Source: Glycine soja (Eukaryota > Streptophyta > Magnoliopsida > Fabales > Fabaceae). Taken from it: DNA of 64,000 bases. How positions within the stretch are numbered: position 1 is the stretch's first letter; each line of letters begins with the position of its first letter. The notes below the pieces were generated by a model. That model saw only the letters and a list, made by a program, of their open reading frames with translations, was not told the DNA's origin and made no database searches. Below, piece after piece: positions 1-11,689 of this stretch. The translations under genes were made by a program, and so were the position numbers. The stretch spans positions 2,862,001 to 2,926,000 of the forward strand of contig NC_041021.1 of assembly GCF_004193775.1 (NCBI RefSeq), in the 5' to 3' direction.

Positions 1-245
1 AGACAGCCAGCTAACATGAAATTGATTTTTTTTAAATATAAATTGAATCATGAATAAAATAAAATTATATATAAATTATATCCGTATAACTTTGACTACT
101 ATTATATTATTTTTATAACTTGATATAGTGTATTTTTATTGTTTAAATCGTTAAATAATATTTACATGTTATTAAAATTGTCTATCAAATTTTTTCAAAA
201 TTAAATAATAATAAAAAATAATTAAATAATCTATATAATCTATAT

Positions 246-252
<7 letters not shown>

Positions 253-322
<70 letters not shown>
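253..322. repeat. (TA)n microsatellite
   Basis: About 35 uninterrupted TA units. It lies roughly 270 bases past the stop codon of the callose-binding protein gene, at or beyond the 3' end of its transcript. Positions 1-252 are AT-rich and hold nothing I recognise. Confidence 0.98.
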
Positions 323-325
<3 letters not shown>

Positions 326-587
326 GATTCCATGATGTAGAAATGGAGAAAAGTCAAGAGGAAAATTCAATCAAATTCTACTTCCAAATCCAAATTCCCT
401 ACATACTCAAAATATAACACCACTAAACAAGAAAACCAAATTCCCTACTCTTCTTTCACTAGGAAGAAAGAAAGAAAAAAAAAAAAGAAAAACCGGTTTT
501 GCTTGTGGAAGATTCCCAGAAGCAAAATTACATGAAAACCCCCCACAATTTTTTTCCTAGTCCAGTGGTGCCACTGTACCTTTTAGT

Positions 588-2826
588 TTAGACCCTCATT
601 GCTAACCAAAGGGTTAGAACAAAAAAGAGCAATAGCAACTTAGTGTTGTTAGTGGGTTTTAAACTAGCTCCATTGGCATTGTTGATACCAGTTGTAGATG
701 TTGGACTTATTGCAAATGTGGGTGTTGTACCACCTGTTGATGGTGTTGTGCCTGGTGGTGAACCAGTAGATGGTGTTGTTCCTGCATTGCTGCAAGAAAG
801 ACAAAATAAAAAATATCAACATATATAATGTGTGATTGGAAATAAGTTAAAAACTCTGTTTGGCGATTTCCTACTTTCCTAGGCAGCAAACGTGACCGGC
901 TAAAATTGTTACTTCTTCGTTGAACGGAAAACAACTTTAACACCAACACAACAATAATAGGTCTTTAAGTAATGAAAGGAGGACGAATAACTAATTTCAT
1001 TAATTAAATTAAACATTATACATAAGTACAGACCTAGGAAATGTTTGTGAAACATCCAAATTATGCCAGCTCATATTTCAACAGAGTAAGCCTGTGACAT
1101 TTGCTAGTAAGATGACTTTTCTGTAATAATGTACATGAACCCAAAAAAAGGGACTTTTATCTTTAGGTACTGTACTATTGGGAGTCTGCAAGTCTCCGTT
1201 TTTGGTGGTTGGCCGAGTAGTTTGCTCGAATTTAGAGGATCTAATACATTTAAATAAGAAAAAAACTTTATCTTCTGGTAGAAAGATAAAGATAAACCCT
1301 AAATAATAAAAACTATCTATTATTAGAAAAAAAATAGAATAAGATCATATCTTTTTTTATTTACATTATCTTAGAAAGGAGATAATCCAATTTCACCTCT
1401 ATCAAGGTGAAGTAGAATATTCTCATCTCAATTCATATATTGATATTTGTGTACTTTTACGTCTCTAACTTAAGTGTTAAAGTGTCTTTATAAATACACT
1501 CAATCAGCTTTCAGGAGGAATGCGGCCGTGAGAAGGTCTTACCAAATTGGATAAGAACATGTATAAAACAAACTAGTTTCGGAGCCACATTGCCAACTTC
1601 GAAATTAAAAGAAATGAATTTCAGTTTTTTGAAATGCTTTTTAGATTATGCTAAGTGAAGATTAGACAAGGAATAAAATAAGGTATAATGCTGAAAATGA
1701 CCAATGCTTCCAACCACCTCAAAGAAAAAAAAGTGGAAACTGGAAAAGACTAAAAAAGAATAGAAAAACTGGGTAAAAAAAAAGAATCACATTTAAATCG
1801 GAGTACAAGAAAAAGGGATATATTAAAAATTCCTTGAACTTCCAGAGAGGAATTCACCTCAAGATTCCAACCTCACACAGTCCCACTCGATAGGCTGAAA
1901 ATTCCTTGAATTTCCAGAGAACTTATCCAATTCAATTGATGCATAACAAATAAAAAAATAAAAAATCAAACAAGACCCTAGTAATTAAGAAACATACCTA
2001 GGACTTGAAGGGTAGACACATCCAGATGATGTAGCTGTAGAAAAAAAATACACAAGAAAGAGAAGAACATTAGTAAAAGTGAAATTCTAGAATGTGTACC
2101 AAAAATAGATAGGTTTGGAGTTATACTTACTAGGTGGATTTGCATTGGTTGTGGCAGCACCTGCAAAATCACAGGTTCCAGGAGCATTACCCTTTCTTTG
2201 GTAATAGCTATTTACTGCATAGTTACAGTGATCCTTCACAGTGTTGGGTTGGTAACAAGCTCCATTTTGGAGAATAGGGGTACAGTCAGCTCCAGTTCCA
2301 CAAGCATAATCTATTGCTTTCTGAAGGGTTTGATCACTCACACCATCTTTGCATATACAGTAAAGAGCACCTATTGCAAATCAAATAAACCAGAAACATA
2401 AAAAAACAGTTAGTTCACACCATAATCCTATCTTATCAATATAACAACATGAGAAGCATGTTTTTTCAATACAAAAGAGATCAAAATTACATTAAAAATA
2501 AAATATATCATTCAGAATTTCCTTTAAAATCACTCTCTAAAATCTTTCATCTTTCAGAACCTTAGAAAAGAGAAGATCCTTTATAGAAAAGACCCAGAAC
2601 TAAAGCAAGGAAAAAGTCTAGAAACAGCAATTAATCATATGAACCCACCTCAGAAAAGTAAGGGTGAGTTATCATTATTATAATTTTAAAAGGGAAGCTT
2701 TTTGAATCAAATGTTGAAACTTGATAAAAAACACACACACACACACACGGACAAAATCAGTGCAGGGTACTTACTTGAATGATAAGTGAAGGCTAGGAAA
2801 AGCACAAGATACACCAAAAGAGCCAT
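588..2826 (-). CDS. PDCB: Plasmodesmata callose-binding protein (X8 domain, GPI-anchored)
   Basis: Four exons on the minus strand: 2775-2826, 2131-2370, 1998-2034 and 588-789. All junctions are GT-AG, phases agree, and the total is 531 nt (176 aa). Residues 1-18 are a hydrophobic signal peptide. The X8 (CBM43) domain follows, with the family's spaced cysteines (ALYCICKDG, YACGTGADC, GACYQPNT, HCNYAVNSYYQ, GTCDFAG, GCVYPSSP). A Thr/Pro/Ser/Gly/Asn-rich linker comes next. The C-terminus is hydrophobic (KLLLLFFVLTLWLAM), as expected for GPI attachment. Proteins of this layout bind callose at the plasmodesmal neck and limit cell-to-cell movement; that role comes from family knowledge. The start ATG begins the signal peptide and has a TATAAATA box about 140 bases upstream. 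Intron 3 (790-1997) is the longest. Which PDCB paralogue this is cannot be told. Confidence 0.9.
2731..2749. repeat. (AC)n microsatellite in PDCB intron 1
   Basis: About nine AC units within intron 1, just upstream (in plus coordinates) of the exon 1 donor. Confidence 0.9.
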
Positions 2827-2962
2827 AACAAGAGAAAATTGTTTATTTTGAGGTAAATTGAATGATCCTGATGGAGGCAGAGAGAAAGAAAAAGAAAGAC
2901 AGATGAAAAGAATAATGCGTTTTTTCTAGGACAAGAAAGGACCAGTCTCTGTCTCAGACACT

Positions 2963-2972
2963 ATTTATATTA
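2963..2972 (-). promoter_or_regulatory. TATA box of the PDCB gene
   Basis: The minus strand reads TATAAATA here, about 140 bases upstream of the ATG at 2826. This gives a leader of roughly 100 bases. The call rests on motif and position only. Confidence 0.55.
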
Positions 2973-4032
2973 ACTGGCTTGTGTTTTACTACATTATTAA
3001 ATTAATTTACGTTATTAAATTAAATTATATTGTATATGGTAGAAAGTACAAACATAGGAGGGGCTGTTATGGGGAATTGTGTACATACCACGTAAGCATT
3101 TTGGAGTTATAAGTTGTTGAATGGCTGGCTACTTTGTCATATATTTTTTGGACGGTACTATACACGTGTGGTTGAAAGTTAAGTCAATATTGTTTAGGTT
3201 GGCAATGTGGAAGGGTTAATGGACCATTCCAATGTGAGACGTATCATGGGTTGAGAGACAATTAACATTCACGTTAAAAAATAGTAGCCTAAAATTTAAT
3301 TTTTTGTTTCCTTTATTTTCTAAATTTTTAAGCTTTTAGTTTCTCTATTTTTTAAATGAAATATTTCATCCATCATTTTTAAAAAGTTGACAATTTAATC
3401 TTTTGTTTTTTAATTGAAATATTTTATATTTTATTTTTAAAAAATTAATTATTTTAGTCCTTATGACTAATTTTAAATGTTGATCTATATACTTAATTGA
3501 CTCGCAATTGTTTGTTTATTATATATATAACAAATATTTTTTTTAAATTACTTAATTGTTAATTGGTAACAAACTTTATTTATTAAAAATAAAATTAAAA
3601 AAAAAATACACTGTTAACAAGTTTGAAATTGACTAAGAAATTAAAATTTTCAATTTTTTTAAAAGCAAGGACAGAATGTCTCAATAAAAAGATAGGAGAA
3701 CTTAAAAATACAATTTTTTTAAAAAATAAATAATAAAATATCTCAATTAAAAAATAACAAAAAAAAAATAAAAAATATTTAAAAAATAAAGAAACAAAAA
3801 TTACATTTTAATCTAACTCTTTCAATTGGATAGAATCCATGAAATTAGATCTTGTAAAATCATATTAAATATTTGATAATACACCCCATACTAAAAAATT
3901 GATCCTTATTTATCAATCACATCTAATTTACTTTCTGTTAAAAAAGGTAAAGGTAATTTGTTTTGAAAATAAATATGACACCTTGGACATTATATTAATA
4001 ATAATTGATATAGAACAATGATTGACACACTT

Positions 4033-4079
<47 letters not shown>

Positions 4080-4440
4080 TTCCAAAAAGAAAATTGAAAT
4101 GCACGGATTAAATATTTATTTTATGGATACACATCTGTAATAAAAAACAAGAATATATGTTTTCTATAATCTGATTTTGTGATTATTAGATTAGGAAAAT
4201 AATTTGGATCAAATATAATTGTTTTGTTTTGTGTTATTGAAGTGGTAAAATATAATTGTTTCCTATTATAATATTATTAATATAATGTTAAAATATACTT
4301 TTTAATGAATTCGTTTTATTTTTGTATTATTTTTTGCACTTTTTAAGTTAATTAAATATAAATTTGACTAAAATTAGTGAATATTAATAAGATTTTTTTG
4401 GTATTTATTATAATTTTTATTTTAATTTATTAATCATTTT

Positions 4441-4802
4441 TTATTTGTATGAAATTTATATAACGAGTATAAATTAATATGATTATAATTTAGTTTAATT
4501 TTAATTATAAAGTATTGACAAATAAATTTTCAAAAAATATATATATTTCATCATATTTAAGTTTATTGAATAATAATAATATTATTCAAACTCATTTAAA
4601 TTGTAACGTGACTGAATCTAAAAATGTATGTATTTTAAATTGATTGTGTTGTAATAAAATAAAATAGATTGCGCTTAAAAAGTATGAATTTAATTTATTA
4701 CATGATAATTTTATTACGTAATTAATATAATTTTTATAATTGATATTTTATTTTACTGCAACTTAGTGTTTTCATTTATTGTAATATTCACTATGATTAT
4801 TA
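4441..4802 (+). repeat. Diverged direct repeat, copy A
   Basis: Aligns by eye over about 360 bases with copy B at 5703-6082 in the same orientation. Shared blocks include the segment ending 'tctaaaaatgtatg(t/c)atttt' and the end 'ttcatttattgta...ttcactatgattat'. Many substitutions and short indels separate the copies. No coding capacity is seen; an old unclassified element or local duplication fits. Confidence 0.65.
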
Positions 4803-5702
4803 TATGATAAATATTTGACATGGTCACTTGGTGGAATTAGGAAAAGCTGCATGTTGCAGTCAAAAAAAGGAAACGCTGTAGGCAGTGGCCGAGCTTGGAT
4901 TTTTTTTTTTTTTTTTTTGAAGGGGCCAACATAATTAAGATATATTATATAATTTAATGTAGTAATTTTTATTATAGTTTTTTATGGTTGATTTTAAGCA
5001 TTTAAAAATAATATTCAAATATTAATTATTTTTTAATTAACTATTTTTATGATATCAAAATATCTTTTTTTGTACTTTATTAATAGCATTTTTAGACTTT
5101 TTTTTAATGAAAATATACTTTTGTATGATACTACTGAATTAAAAAAAATAGAGAATTTATTTTTAAATTATTTTTGTGAAAAATTCTTCAAGATATATTA
5201 AATTTTTATGTAAAACAAAATTTGTATGAAAATATATAAATATTAAAATTTACTATGATTTTTTAACAAATTTATGAAAATATTCATATTTTTGTCAATT
5301 AATCAATAAAATAGTTTTTTTTAACAATGATTCAATGGTTAACATATGAAAAATATTATTAACGTTTAATATTAGTCATATGTACTTATTTTTATCAAAA
5401 ATAAAATTTAAAATGTAATAATATTCACATAAAAAATTATTTATGAAAATAATAGTAATAAAAAAATGACTAAAAATATTTTCAATTTAAGAATTAAACA
5501 TTTTGCTCTCCTTCTTTCCTGCTGTTGAAGTGTTTTACATTGAAATTGGGCAGTATATGCATAATTATAAGTTATAACACATTTCAATTCTTGCCAAATA
5601 TGACTCAAAAAAATAATTATAATATATTAAATAAATTGAATATCTTATAATATAAAATTTTCCCAGCAAGGCTTTTTATTGAAGTGTATAACACCTTTTA
5701 AT

Positions 5703-6082
5703 ATTTTTATTTTCTATGAAATTTATATATTGCATATAAATTAATATGATTAGAATTTGTACCCAAAAAATTATTATGACTAAAATATAATTTAATTTTA
5801 ACCATAAAATAATGAAAAATGAATTTTAAAAAATTATATATTTTGTCATATTTATGTTCATTGAATGATAATGATATTCTTTAAAATCATTTAAAAGAAA
5901 TGAGATTGGATCTAAAAATGTATGCATTTTAAATTGATTGCGTTGTAACAAAAAAAATGGACCGCACTAAAAATAATATAAATTTAATTGATTGCATGAT
6001 AACTATATAGTTAACATATAATTAGAATAATTATAATAATTGCTAGATATTTTCATTTATTGTAGTTTTCACTATGATTATG
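5703..6082 (+). repeat. Diverged direct repeat, copy B
   Basis: Partner of copy A at 4441-4802, about 1.26 kb away and in the same orientation. Confidence 0.65.
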
Positions 6083-6789
6083 TGTTAACTAAATTTATTA
6101 AAAAAAATGTGTTAACTAAAATAATTTAAAAAATGAAAGATATGTAACAGAATAGTTAATTAAAAAATCTTAATATATTAATTTGCATTTTGATTGATAG
6201 TATGTAGCAAATTAAAATATTTTATTTAAATAAATATTTAAAAAATCTAAAAACAAGAGAAATGTAGTATGCAACAAGTTACACGGTCTAAATTAAGCTT
6301 TAATATGGTGATTTAATTTTTATACATGAAGACTATAAAGTTAACATAATTAAAGCCTAATTTGCAGTGGAATGACCATTTGTTAATTCTGATATGTAAT
6401 TTATTAATTAATTATTCTAAGTATATAAAAAATGTTTAATATCATATATTAGTAAAAAAAAAAAGAGTATAAGTATTTTAAAATACATACAAAACATAAA
6501 AAAAATTATTTTTTAATTGATGGGCAAGATAACAATAATCAATGAAAAATTTGTAACAAAAAAAACATACTTTAATCAATGGACCACGAGTTATCACAGA
6601 AGAGAACCTAACATCACACTTTAATCAAAAACCTTAAGGCTCAGGTTTATGAGTCTTCTGTTCATTTATATGGTGTTCAACTTTTCCACTTCTACCCGAC
6701 GTGGAACTTCACCTCACACTTGTACTCCAACACATCTCCCTCTCACGTGTGAGTCTCTTCCACATGGTAGCCTCCCCTTCGAGTGGAAG

Positions 6790-7488
6790 TCATCCACGAG
6801 TATAGCCTCCCCCTTTAGGAGTTTTCCCTGTCCTTGAGAAGCTAACCTTTTTCTGCTTTCCAAAGATACAGTGTTCATAAACACCAACATCAACATGCTT
6901 CGGGCTTGATAGGTTACCCTTTGCCGTCATAAGCTTCATTCTTTTTTCACTCATGTATCCAAGTCTTTGATGCCATAGGGTTGAATTATCGACAGCCTCA
7001 ATAACTGCTACCATATCCTCATCTGCAATCATGTAAAGAGATCCTCGCTTCTTTCCACGAGCCACAACGAGATTGTCTTTTGTTACCTTCCAAGCTCCAT
7101 CTCCAAAAGTGGTGTAATGCCCCTCATCATCCAATTGCCCTATAGATATTAAATTTCTCTCTAAGGCAGGAATATGTATGACATTGTGCAATGTCCATAG
7201 GGATCCACTAGAAGTCTTGATGTCAATATCACCTCTTGCGACAATATCAAAAGATTTTCCATCTGCAAGGTAAACTTTCCCAAACCTTCCAGAAATATAG
7301 TTAGACAGTAAATCTTTAGAGGGAGTGGTGTGGAATGATGCACCAGAGTCCATAACCCATGAATCAACAGGACTATCCAAGCTGCAAATTAATGCATCAT
7401 CAAATTCATCAGTTGCTGCATTTGCGGATTCATTATCATCGCACTTCTTATTTTTTTGTGAGTCTTGTTCTTCTTTGGTGCCTTGCAC
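6790..7488 (-). pseudogene. Copia protease and pre-integrase fragment
   Basis: Minus strand, overlapping the gag frame by about 100 bases in a different frame. It shows the aspartic protease motif DSGASFHTT and the GAG-pre-integrase stretch beginning TLWHQRLGYMS. The frame is cut off after VSFSRTGKTPKGG, where the integrase zinc finger normally continues. No downstream pol domains remain. Confidence 0.75.
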
Positions 7489-8243
7489 TGATTGGTAAAG
7501 TGACCTCTCTTGTCACAATTCCAGCAGATAATGTCACTTCGAAATTTTGTCTGACCATTCCCTCTTGACTTTGATTTGTCTTGACCATTTTGACCCTTCT
7601 GGGTAGTCCTTCCTCTGCCTTCAGTATTCAATGCTGAATTGGAAACATGACTAGAAGATTCTCTTGAATCTCTCTTGCAAACATCTTTGCTTAAGATCAA
7701 GTCACGGATGTCACTAAGCTTTAATGTGTTCTCCCTTGTAGAACTACTAACTATAGTAACAGTTGCAGCCCAACTATCCAGTAGTGATGACAATAGAATC
7801 AATGCCTTCACCTCATCCTCAAATTTAATCTGCACTAACTCCAACTGGACAAGAATAATATTAAATTCATTAATATGATCAGTTATAGAGTTACCTTCTC
7901 TCATCTTGAGGTTGAACAACCGACGCATCAAATATACTTTGTTGGCTGTAGACGACTTCTCGTACATATCTGATAACGCCTTCATTACGCTTGCAGTAGT
8001 CTTCTTGGTTACAATGTTGAACACGACTTTCTTGGCTAATGTCAATCTGATCACGCCAAGAGCCTGTCGATCTAGCAAGTTCCATTCTTCTTGCCTCACG
8101 TCGTCTGGCTTATCCCCTGATAAGGGTTGATACAACTTCTTCTGATATAGAAAATCCTCTATCTGCATCTTCCAAAAGTTGAAATCTCTACCATCGACCT
8201 TTTCGATATTCACCTTCCTCTCTTCTAATGCCATTGCTCCCAC
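7389..8243 (-). pseudogene. Copia gag polyprotein fragment
   Basis: Open for 284 codons on the minus strand. The N-terminal half is the copia gag (UBN2) fold, and a CCHC zinc knuckle (CWNCDKRGHFTNQC) lies near residue 240. In the copia family, gag packages the element RNA in the cytoplasm. The frame runs into the protease frame only after a frameshift around 7389-7488, which would abolish the normal single polyprotein. Confidence 0.8.
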
Positions 8244-8328
8244 TGCCTCCTCTAAACTAAGAAGACTCCCACTAATTCCTCTAAACTAAGGAAATCCTGT
8301 GGAGTAACCAAAAGCTCTTGATACCAGA

Positions 8329-8570
8329 TGTTAGTATAGAACAATAAGAAGAAGAGAAAGGAATAAGGAGAAGAGAGAGAAGACACAAAGTTTTAACGTG
8401 GTTCAACACACAATATATGTACCTACGTCCACGACTAAACTAAGAAAACTTTTTTGTTACTTGCACATATTAATGCTTACAAGGTGTCTCTATATATAAC
8501 ACTAATGAGACACAAGTTTTACAAACCAAGCGATGTGGGACAAAGAAACTATGACCACAAAACTCTAACA
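8329..8570 (-). repeat. Copia LTR (5' LTR of the minus-strand remnant)
   Basis: 242 bases starting TGTTAGAG and ending ATACTAACA when read on the minus strand, directly followed by the tRNA-Met-type primer-binding site. It contains the TCCCACATCG block common in legume copia LTRs. No matching full second copy is visible in the window. Confidence 0.65.
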
Positions 8571-8741
8571 TAAGCTAGCATGGGTTTCTCTTCACAATAA
8601 CTAATAATGGAAGAATTATACTTTTAATCCATAATTAAAATAAATAAAAAAGAATTTAACTATAAATAATTTTTAATATAAAATTAAGGAAATATTTATA
8701 TATTTAAAATATTTTATAAAAATATTCATTCATAAATAATA

Positions 8742-8778
8742 TTTAGTCGTGCATCGCACGGGTCATACACTATAGTTT
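8742..8778 (+). other. Short hairpin resembling a Helitron 3' end
   Basis: The stem CGTGC-ATC-GCACG is followed by GGT, six to eight bases, then CACTATAGT. Plant Helitrons end with a GC-rich hairpin and CTRR-T about ten bases later. Here the CTRR is imperfect (CTAT or CTATAG) and no 5' end was found. Other bases from 8571 to 8930 are AT-rich and featureless. Confidence 0.25.
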
Positions 8779-9054
8779 ATAATGTTAGTATATATTAGTC
8801 TTTGAGATTATTCATTAATAATGTTAAACTTTTAAAATTAAATTTATAATAAATAAATATTTAAAATATATAAATGATATTATAAATTTAAGATAAATAA
8901 TTAATATTATACTACAAATGAATCAAATGATGAACATGTCAGAACCTATGGCTCCATTTTTGCTTTCTCTACAAGTCCTACGAATGGTTCAAGCTTCGAC
9001 AAAGATCCACTCGACGGTGGAGGAACAACATCACAACCACTATCTTTCAAGGAT

Positions 9055-9518
9055 ATGTGTCTCAAGAAGAAAGAAAAAGACCCAAAAGTCGATTTGATGA
9101 AACAAAAACTTGCAATGATAGAGTATGAAGACGACAACCCTTTGAAGCCAAAGGTCCATATTGCAGAATCGGTGTTCGAAGGCCTATGTGCATCTTGGAA
9201 GGATGCTTTGGTGCTAAAGTTGCAACTAACTTTAATATAGGTTACTATGACGAGAGTATCTTGTTAACATTGGCTTCCATTGTAGGGACTTCAATAAAAC
9301 TCAACATCAATACAAAGGACATGAAAAGAGGAAGATTCATTAATAATATCTCAATTAATATGGAGGCAACGAATTCAAAAAACAATATATTTCCTGATAC
9401 AATTACAAAAAAGGAGGATATTTCATTGATTAATAATGATTCCCTTATTCATGGTGATTGGATGATAGTTTGCAGGAGAAAATCCAATCAATTTGAAAAG
9501 AAAAATAGAAAAAGATAA
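9055..9518 (+). pseudogene. LINE ORF1 remnant (DUF4283-type)
   Basis: Two overlapping frames, 9055-9240 and 9186-9518. Together they resemble the nucleic-acid-binding ORF1 protein of plant LINEs: LCASWKDALVLKL, then LASIVGTSIKLN and later HGDWMIVCRRKSN. A frameshift near 9190-9240 and loss of the middle of the domain break it. The product is inferred; only the motifs are seen. Confidence 0.6.
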
Positions 9519-10019
9519 AATCAAATCATGCTAACTCCAAGGATATCTCAAACATAAAAGGAAGGAATATGCCAAAGTCAACTACTACTCATATGCATCC
9601 TAACAACCATGGTACGTCCAAGATCCTAAACCCTAGCCATGCTAAAGAAAAGATCATGAAACCCCTATATCGTTATTAGTGCAAAATCCAAAGACCATCC
9701 CTCCTAAACACTCACCTAGTGACCTAAACACCAATCATCCTTCATCTATAAACCCTGACCTAAACACCCACCCCCTCCACGACATTGACCTTGGGAGAAA
9801 CATCCAATCAATAGTTGACCTAAACCTTGAGCATTCTTCCCATGCCCTTATGCAAAATGATAACATGGACATTGGTATCAACCTTGGGCTCAATGTTCCT
9901 CAAGATGAGCCTATTACACAACATGATGGTCAAGACCATGCAATGGCCATATAGAGGGTTCCTTATACTTTCTCCCTTTTCAACATGTATTGTGAATATG
10001 TTTAAAGATTTCTCAATTA

Positions 10020-10690
10020 TTTCATGGAATATTAAGGGAGCTATTGGATGCACCACCAAGTGTCATGTCTGAGATATTATTAAAAAGTATCATCTTTCTC
10101 TTGATCTTTGAGACTCACATTCTTTTTTCTAAAGTGGAGCAGTTCTGGAAGTCTCCAGATTACTCACCTATGTTCATTCAAAAAGCTATAGGCCACTCTA
10201 GAGGAATATGGGTCCTCTCTAACAGGAATGACATCACTTTCACACTTGTTGATTCCATGCCTCAATGTATCTCATTTTCTGCCAATAAGCTTAATTCGCA
10301 GTGGGTTGCTCGACCATCTATGTCTTTCTAACCCTAACTCTATGTACTGTTCTTTGGGATCATCTTAGGAGTTTATCAAATTCTATTCTTGACCCTTGGC
10401 TTTTAATGGGGGACTTCAATGAGATTATCCACTCATCAGAGGTCTAGGGAGGTAACTTTCACATTGCTCATGCTCAAAGTCTCTCTTCCATCTTTATTAA
10501 TTGTGGTCTTCTAGACCTGGATACAAAGGGGGGCACCTTCATGTGGAGGAGGAATACTCAATGGGGAGATCATGTTAGAAAGAAGTTGGATAGAGTTATG
10601 TCAAATTTTGCTTGGAGATTGTCCTTTCCCAATGCCCTAACATAAACTTTTCCTATGCAGAACTCAGACCACAACCCTATTTATCTTTAT
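10020..10690 (+). pseudogene. LINE ORF2 endonuclease domain remnant
   Basis: Apurinic-type endonuclease (exonuclease-endonuclease-phosphatase fold) read across several frames: ISWNIKGA at about 10018, then GHSRGIWVLSNRND, LMGDFNEIIHS at about 10405, GGTFMWRRN at 10530, and NSDHNPI at about 10660. This domain nicks target DNA during LINE insertion. Stop codons and frame changes make it inactive. Confidence 0.7.
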
Positions 10691-11346
10691 TGTTGCAAAT
10701 TTGTTGCAAGAAAAATTACGTATTTTCATTTTCAAGTAGCTTGGCTTGGTCATCCAGATTATGGAGATATTGTTAGGAAGGATTGGCAAATTACTCAAGG
10801 GGATGTCCTTTCTAAACTTTAAGGGGTGAAAGAGCAGTCTATTATCTCCAATAATGATGTGTGTGACAACATTTTCAAGAGAAAAAAGAAGCTTGAAGGC
10901 ATGATTAAAGGTGTCCATCAACAACTAGATCCTTTTCCTTATTATGATCTTATTCAATTAGAGAAAGATCTTTAGTTGCAGTGCAATCTAGTGTTGGACC
11001 AAGAGGAAATTCTCTGGTTCTAGAAGTCTAGAGAAAATTGGATCAAATTTGGCAACCGAAATGCCAAGTTTTTTCATACCCAGACTGTGATTAGAAGAAG
11101 AAAGAACAAGTGAATGGTCTCTTTATTGATAATACTTGGATTATTGATGAAACTGCCCTCCAGAGGGAAGCCCTTGCTTTTCTCAAAAGTTATTTCAACA
11201 ACTGATCATTGTGACCCATAGAGCCCGGTTCTACACTCCATTCCCACCATTAGTCAAAAGTTATTGATGCTTTCCAGAGAAAGCTTTTGGTTGGAGAAGT
11301 GAATGAGGCAGTGTTTGCTATGGATTCTTACAAGGCTCTAGGGTCA

Positions 11347-11351
11347 GATGG
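11347..11351 (+). repeat. Target site duplication GATGG (left)
   Basis: Directly precedes the gypsy 5' LTR and is repeated at 16226-16230 after the 3' LTR. Confidence 0.92.
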
Positions 11352-11682
11352 TGATAGAATGCAACACCTTCGGCCCAAGAGAGACCCACAAGCCAACGTA
11401 CCTGCAAGATTATGTGCAACCATAGGCTGTTAGCGTATTTGCCAGGAGGTAGTGTGAGTGCGCAATTAGTTATTATTCTATTAGAAAGGTGTCAGCCATT
11501 GTTGGTTTATTATTTTGTGCATGTATTATTGTGTAATAGAAGGTTCTCGCACCTCAAGGACTCTTTAAATAGTAAGAAGCACACTGAATAAAGGTAGGAA
11601 CGTTCATTTTTAGCCTTGTTTTATCTTTCTTCTTCCTCTGGAGACTACCCTTGATCTCGAATCCAATGGACAATCACTATCA
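11352..11682 (+). repeat. Gypsy 5' LTR
   Basis: 331 bases from TGATAGAATG to CACTATCA. The ends form a short inverted repeat (TGATAG/CTATCA). A TTTAAATA TATA-like motif lies near 11563-11570. Confidence 0.92.
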
Positions 11683-11689
11683 TTTGGTC

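Larger units (their letters stand above)
2980..6600. other. AT-rich intergenic stretch without genes
   Basis: About 3.6 kb upstream of PDCB, very AT-rich, with no supported coding region. It holds a (TA)n run at 4038-4076, a 20-base T run near 4899-4918, and a diverged duplication annotated separately (4441-4802 and 5703-6082). Confidence 0.8.
6612..8570 (-). mobile_element. Broken Ty1/copia retrotransposon (gag to pre-integrase)
   Basis: Minus-strand remnant. A 242-base terminal repeat candidate (8329-8570, TG...CA) is followed by a primer-binding site like the 3' end of initiator tRNA-Met (TGGTATCAAGAGC, near 8314-8326). Gag follows, then protease and the GAG-pre-integrase domain. The integrase core, reverse transcriptase and RNase H are missing. 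Sequence on the 3' side has a purine-rich tract and an LTR-like start (TGTTGGAGTACAAG, near 6733 on the minus strand) containing a TTCCACGTCGGG block. This does not clearly match the 8329-8570 repeat, so the remnant may be a mosaic of two copia families. Confidence 0.75.
8940..11351 (+). mobile_element. Non-LTR (LINE, L1-type) element, 5' part
   Basis: Degenerate plus-strand LINE. ORF1 remnants come first (about 8960-9520). ORF2 starts with an endonuclease domain (about 10020-10690; WNIKGA, GDFNEI, DRVMSN and SDHNP motifs in broken frames). A linker runs up to the first reverse transcriptase block (AVFAMDSYKALGSDG, ending at 11351). A gypsy element starts at 11352, and the LINE resumes at 16226 with the same reading continued. 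Many stops and frameshifts show it is dead. Confidence 0.85.

Noticed and set aside
1205..1250. tRNA-like words 'ggttggccgagtagtttgctcgaatt' in PDCB intron 3
   Set aside because: It resembles the D-arm region of a Ser/Leu tRNA, but no acceptor stem, anticodon arm or T-loop can be folded around it.
1290..1560. Possible LTR-like remnant in PDCB intron 3 ('gtctctaacttaagtgttaaagtgtctt')
   Set aside because: It recalls a legume LTR phrase, but no ends, duplication or coding domain could be found.
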